A DNA stretch of 64,000 nucleotides from Nocardia jinanensis. GTDB lineage: Bacteria; Actinomycetota; Actinomycetes; Mycobacteriales; Mycobacteriaceae. The stretch spans positions 1 through 64,000 of the forward strand of contig NZ_BMMH01000020.1 of assembly GCF_014645735.1 (NCBI RefSeq), written 5' to 3'. The notes below the pieces were generated by a model. The model ran no database searches. It was not told the DNA's origin and was given only the letters and a program-made list of their open reading frames with translations. Positions 60,644 to 64,000 of this stretch are shown in pieces (the stretch's first letter is position 1; every line of letters starts with the position of its first letter). The translations under genes were made by a program, and so were the position numbers.

Positions 60644-61723
60644 GTGACCGCGCACATCCGGCCGGACCTCGATTTCATTCCGGCATACGTTCCCGGCCGC
60701 AGCCATCCCGGCGCGGTCAAGCTGGCGAGTAACGAGACCACCATCGGTCCGCTGCCCGCCGCGAGCAAGGCCATCGCCGAGGCGGTGGAACTGGCCAACC
60801 GCTATCCGGACAATCAGTCCGGCGAACTGCGGGCGGCGCTCGCGGAGTTCCTGGGCGTCGAGCCGGCGAATATCGCCGTCGGCTGCGGGAGCGTGGCGTT
60901 GTGCCAGGAGCTGGTGCAGATCACCTGCGCTGATCCGGCGGACGAGGTGCTCTACGCGTGGCGCTCGTTCGAGGCGTATCCGATCATCACCCAGGTCGGC
61001 AACGCGACCGCGGTGACCGTGCCGCTGACCGACGAAGTGCACGATCTGGACGCACTGGCCGCCGCGATCACCGACCGGACCCGCCTGGTGTTCGTATGCA
61101 ATCCGAACAACCCGACCGGTACCGCCGTCGGCCGGGCCGAGTTGGAGCGGTTCCTGGACCGAGTGCCCGGCGGTGTCCTGGTCGCGCTGGACGAGGCGTA
61201 CTACGAATATCTGCGGATGACGGGTGATCACCCAGACGGGGTGGAGCTGGCCCGGAATCGGCCGAATGTGGTTGTTCTGCGCACCTTCTCGAAGGCCTAT
61301 GGACTGGCCGGACTCCGGGTGGGGTACGCGGTCGGCGCCCCGGAGGTGATCGAGGCACTGCTCAAGGTGCACATCCCGTTCAGTGTGAGCCGGGTCGCGC
61401 AGGCCGCGGCGATCGCCTCCCTGGAGGCCCGCCCCGAACTTCTGGACCGCACCGAGACGGTGATCGCCGAACGCGAGCGGATGCGCACCGCGCTGTTGGC
61501 AGCCGGTTATCGGGTGCCGGTGAGTGAATCGAACTTCCTGTGGATAACCCTGGGCGCGGCGACCATCGACTTCGCGGAGGCGAGTGCGGCGGCCGGGGTG
61601 ATCATCCGGCCCTTCGCCGGTGAAGGGGTACGGGTCACCGCGGGGGATCCGCACGAGAACGATCTGTTCCTGAATTTCGCGAGCGATCCGGAAACCGTGG
61701 CTCGATTCGCCCGCGGCGCGTAA
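60644..61723 (+). CDS. Histidinol-phosphate/aromatic aminotransferase (HisC2-like)
   Basis: Fold-type I PLP aminotransferase of 359 residues, syntenic with M. tuberculosis Rv3772. Key parts are LASNETTIGP, NPNNPTGTAVG, LDEAYYEY with PLP-binding Asp, FSKAYGLAGLRVGY with the Schiff-base lysine, and a C-terminal NFLWITLG. This branch often prefers aromatic amino acids (Pat) rather than histidinol-phosphate; sequence alone does not settle it. GTG 60644. Confidence 0.93.
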   Translation: MTAHIRPDLDFIPAYVPGRSHPGAVKLASNETTIGPLPAASKAIAEAVELANRYPDNQSGELRAALAEFLGVEPANIAVGCGSVALCQELVQITCADPADEVLYAWRSFEAYPIITQVGNATAVTVPLTDEVHDLDALAAAITDRTRLVFVCNPNNPTGTAVGRAELERFLDRVPGGVLVALDEAYYEYLRMTGDHPDGVELARNRPNVVVLRTFSKAYGLAGLRVGYAVGAPEVIEALLKVHIPFSVSRVAQAAAIASLEARPELLDRTETVIAERERMRTALLAAGYRVPVSESNFLWITLGAATIDFAEASAAAGVIIRPFAGEGVRVTAGDPHENDLFLNFASDPETVARFARGA

Positions 61724-61731
61724 CGGCCGGA

Positions 61732-62805
61732 TCAGTCGATTCCGAGCCCACCGGCGATGGTGGGCCAGGAGGTGACCAGTTCGTCGGCCCAGTACGGCCA
61801 CGAGTGGGTTCCGTCCGGGCGGAAGTGGGCCGTGTAGTCGATCCGGAGGGTGTCGAGGCGCTGGGCCAGGCGGCGGGTGCAGAAATCGGTGGCGGCCTCC
61901 AGCGGGCCACCCATCACCACACTGGTGGGGGTCTCCGGGTTGTCCAGAGTGTCGTGGATGCCGGGGCGGCCACTGCCCACCGACAGGTAGAGCGCCTTGC
62001 CGCGCAGTGCGGCGGCGTGCAGGGTCACGTCATGGGCCAGCCAAGCTGGGTCCTCGGGGGCGCCGAACATGTTCTCCGGGTCGCCCTTGTAGGTCGAGAC
62101 CACGACGCGGGCCTGGGCTTGACCGAGGTCGGTACCGGTCGAGAAACACCCGCTGTGCGCGCCGACGGCCGAGTACAGATCGGGTCTGCGGATGGCGAGC
62201 ATCATCGCCGCCTCGGCGCCCATGGAGGTGCCCATTACGGCATTGCGACCGTTACCCGAGAATTCGGCGTCCAGCAGCGGGGGCAACTCGTCGGTGAGGA
62301 AGGTTTCCCATTTGTTGACACCGAGCACCGGGTCGGGGCGCTGCCAGTCGGTGTAGAAGCTGGCGGGCCCGCCGACGGTGAACACCACGTTGACCGGTTT
62401 GTCGGCGTAGAACTGGGCGGCGTTCCCGCGGTCGAGCCAGTTGTTGCTGTCGGGTTGGGTGCTGCGGCCGTCCAGCATGTAGACGGTGGGGCGCGGTGCA
62501 CTGCGATCCGCGGGGAGCAGCACCAGCACCTGGACCGTGCGATGCATGGCCGGTGAGTCCACGAACACCCGCATCAGGCGTTCGTTCACGGGCTCGACAC
62601 CGATGATCGCGGCATGTGGTGCGGGGATCGGTTCGGCCTTCTCTACCGGGCCGGGGTCCTCGGCGGACCCGGTATCGGGTCGTGCGGGTGTGGCGTGTAG
62701 CGGTCCGGGGGCGGCCGTCGCGGCGCCGGGCAGGAACGCACCGGAAAGGGCGAAAGCGCCCGACACCACGGTGGCCAGACCGACGCGAAACCTCATGGCG
62801 CCCAT
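61732..62805 (-). CDS. Secreted esterase, antigen 85-like fold
   Basis: Exported alpha/beta hydrolase of 357 residues with an N-terminal signal peptide (RFRVGLATVVSGAFALSGAF, ending AATAA). VYMLDGRSTQPDSNNW, GTSMGAEAAM with Ser194, and a late HSWPYWADEL with the His. It belongs with the Ag85/esterase D-like group that includes mycolyltransferases. Some features of true Ag85 (the mycolate groove) cannot be checked by eye. Start at 62805, or 62796 (MRFRVG). Confidence 0.88.
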   Translation of the reverse strand: MGAMRFRVGLATVVSGAFALSGAFLPGAATAAPGPLHATPARPDTGSAEDPGPVEKAEPIPAPHAAIIGVEPVNERLMRVFVDSPAMHRTVQVLVLLPADRSAPRPTVYMLDGRSTQPDSNNWLDRGNAAQFYADKPVNVVFTVGGPASFYTDWQRPDPVLGVNKWETFLTDELPPLLDAEFSGNGRNAVMGTSMGAEAAMMLAIRRPDLYSAVGAHSGCFSTGTDLGQAQARVVVSTYKGDPENMFGAPEDPAWLAHDVTLHAAALRGKALYLSVGSGRPGIHDTLDNPETPTSVVMGGPLEAATDFCTRRLAQRLDTLRIDYTAHFRPDGTHSWPYWADELVTSWPTIAGGLGID

Positions 62806-63083
62806 CCTGCCAGAACCGAGGGCTCGGGCCGCGGAGCTGAATGCACCCGTGGGAAACCCGTTGACCTGCGGTTTCTATGCCGTTGTCGCTGAATGGCTCT
62901 CGATCGGTGGTGTTCGACTCGCGGGGCGGACGCGAATATCGCGGTGGCATATCTCACCCGCGCCGACAACCTCCGGTGCGAGACCGGTTCCGATCGTCCG
63001 TGCGGGCACCGTGACCCGTGAGGCGGGCGGAATACGCGGAGTAACCTCCCTTCTGGAGCCGGACCGGATGGAGAGAGGACCTC

Positions 63084-64000
63084 GTGACGGGCGCGCGGAT
63101 GGTTGGGCTTTTCGCCGGGATCGGAGGACTGGAACTCGGGTTGGCGTCGCACGGTTGGCATTCGACCCTGCTCTGCGAGATCGAACCCGGGGCGCGGGCG
63201 GTGCTGGCGGCCCGGTTCCCGGAGGCCGAACTGCATACCGATATCACCCGGCTGCGTGCGCTACCACCGGATACCGAGTTGGTCGCGGCGGGTTTCCCGT
63301 GCCAGGACCTGTCGCAGGCGGGCCGGACCGCGGGTATCACCGGCACCCGATCGAGTCTGGTCGATCATGTGTTCCGGCTGGTCCGGCGCAAACGCGGTCC
63401 GCGCTGGTTGCTGATCGAGAATGTGCCGTTCATGCTGCAACTCGGCCGGGGTGCGGCCATGCGCCATATCACCGAGGCACTCGACGAACTCGGCTACACC
63501 TGGGCCTACCGGGTGGTGGACGCCCGGGCCTTCGGATTGCCGCAGCGGCGTAACCGGGTGCTCATGCTGGCGTCGCGTACCGAGGATCCGCGGACGGTGC
63601 TGTTCGCCGACGACGCGGGTCCGCGGTTGCTCGGGTCCCTGGAACACGACCCGTGCGGGTTCTACTGGACCGAAGGTGTGCGGGGGCTGGGCTGGGTGGT
63701 CAACGCCGTCCCCACACTCAAGGGCGGATCGGGGCTGGGAATCGCCAGTCCGCCGGCGGTCCGGTTGCCGTCGGGGGAGATCGTGACACCGGGGATCAGC
63801 GACGGAGAGCGGCTCCAGGGATTCGCCGCGGGGTGGACCGAACCGGCGCTGAATACGCCGGGTTTCCGGCCGGGGCAGCGCTGGAAGCTCGTGGGCAATG
63901 CGGTGAGTGTGCGGATGGCGGAGTGGGTGGGGTCGCGGTTACACGAACCGGCCGAACCGATACCGGGGCATATTCCGCTGCCGCCGGGCAGTCCGTGGCC
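63084..64000 (+). CDS. C5 cytosine DNA methyltransferase (partial at edge)
   Basis: DNA (cytosine-5)-methyltransferase. The reading frame from GTG 63084 stays open to the window edge (more than 305 codons). Conserved motifs in order: I LFAGIGGLELGL, IV GFPCQDLSQAG with the catalytic Cys, VI IENVPF, VIII QRRNRVLML, IX-X GNAVSVRMAEW. The variable target-recognition region lies between VIII and IX and looks short, so the protein may be small. The C-terminus is beyond the window. No restriction endonuclease is visible upstream, so partner genes, if any, are to the right. GAGAGAGGAC precedes the GTG. Confidence 0.93.
   Translation, partial: MTGARMVGLFAGIGGLELGLASHGWHSTLLCEIEPGARAVLAARFPEAELHTDITRLRALPPDTELVAAGFPCQDLSQAGRTAGITGTRSSLVDHVFRLVRRKRGPRWLLIENVPFMLQLGRGAAMRHITEALDELGYTWAYRVVDARAFGLPQRRNRVLMLASRTEDPRTVLFADDAGPRLLGSLEHDPCGFYWTEGVRGLGWVVNAVPTLKGGSGLGIASPPAVRLPSGEIVTPGISDGERLQGFAAGWTEPALNTPGFRPGQRWKLVGNAVSVRMAEWVGSRLHEPAEPIPGHIPLPPGSPW

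Overview
The window is high-GC actinobacterial DNA from a mycolic-acid, arabinogalactan-walled member of the Mycobacteriales. Gene content and order suggest Nocardia or a close relative. The evidence is a cutinase-fadD32-pks13-accD4 mycolate condensation locus, the emb/aftA/dprE1/dprE2 arabinan genes, the rml genes for dTDP-rhamnose, glfT1/glfT2 with the wzm/wzt galactan exporter, a GQYL-ended proteasome activator, and synteny with the M. tuberculosis Rv3772-Rv3802 block. The species assignment is inference from gene content; no rRNA or other marker is present.

Layout. 1-0.7 kb: non-coding, with a 21-bp inverted repeat and a 25-bp tandem repeat. 0.7-12.4 kb (+): DUF732 lipoprotein, cutinase-like lipase, F420-type oxidoreductase, fadD32, pks13, accD4 (mycolate condensation). 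12.5-25.9 kb: cyclophilin (-), embB-like, aftA, embC-like (+), then dprE1-dprE2 (-) and a GtrA protein (+), i.e. DPA synthesis and arabinan polymerisation. 26-34.6 kb: two small hypothetical genes, rmlA-rmlC (-), an unusual pair (an ATP-grasp ligase and a 661-aa protein with a papain-like Cys/His/Asn signature), an F420-type oxidoreductase (-) and rmlB (+). 34.6-37.9 kb: a DUF2142 membrane protein, a GT2 glycosyltransferase and a second GtrA protein, resembling a three-part Gtr glycan-decoration module. 38-45.7 kb: glfT2, a short-chain dehydrogenase, a proline-rich membrane protein, then bpa-wzm-wzt-glfT1. 45.8-52.7 kb: housekeeping genes (cysteine desulfurase-like, quinone oxidoreductase, FMN alpha-hydroxyacid oxidase, tyrA, tadA with its partner) and two tRNA-Ser genes. 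52.8-59.2 kb: a more accessory stretch with a reductase/TetR divergent pair, a VOC protein, a methyltransferase-like protein, an overlapping three-gene hypothetical operon, an AraC regulator and a LysE exporter. 59.5-64 kb: tRNA-Arg, tRNA-Ser, a dienelactone-hydrolase-like protein, a HisC-like aminotransferase, a secreted Ag85-type esterase, and the start of a C5 cytosine DNA methyltransferase that runs off the right edge.

The genes from 0.7 to 45 kb are largely one cell-envelope programme: FadD32/Pks13/AccD4 make mycolate, DprE1/E2 make DPA, AftA/Emb build arabinan, RmlABC supply rhamnose for the linker, GlfT1/GlfT2 build galactan and Wzm/Wzt flip it. The most notable unexplained elements are the ATP-grasp/cysteine-peptidase-like pair inside the split rml locus, a 25-codon repeat at the N-termini of two glycosyltransferases, a PIN-domain remnant between embB and aftA, and the C5 methyltransferase at the edge.
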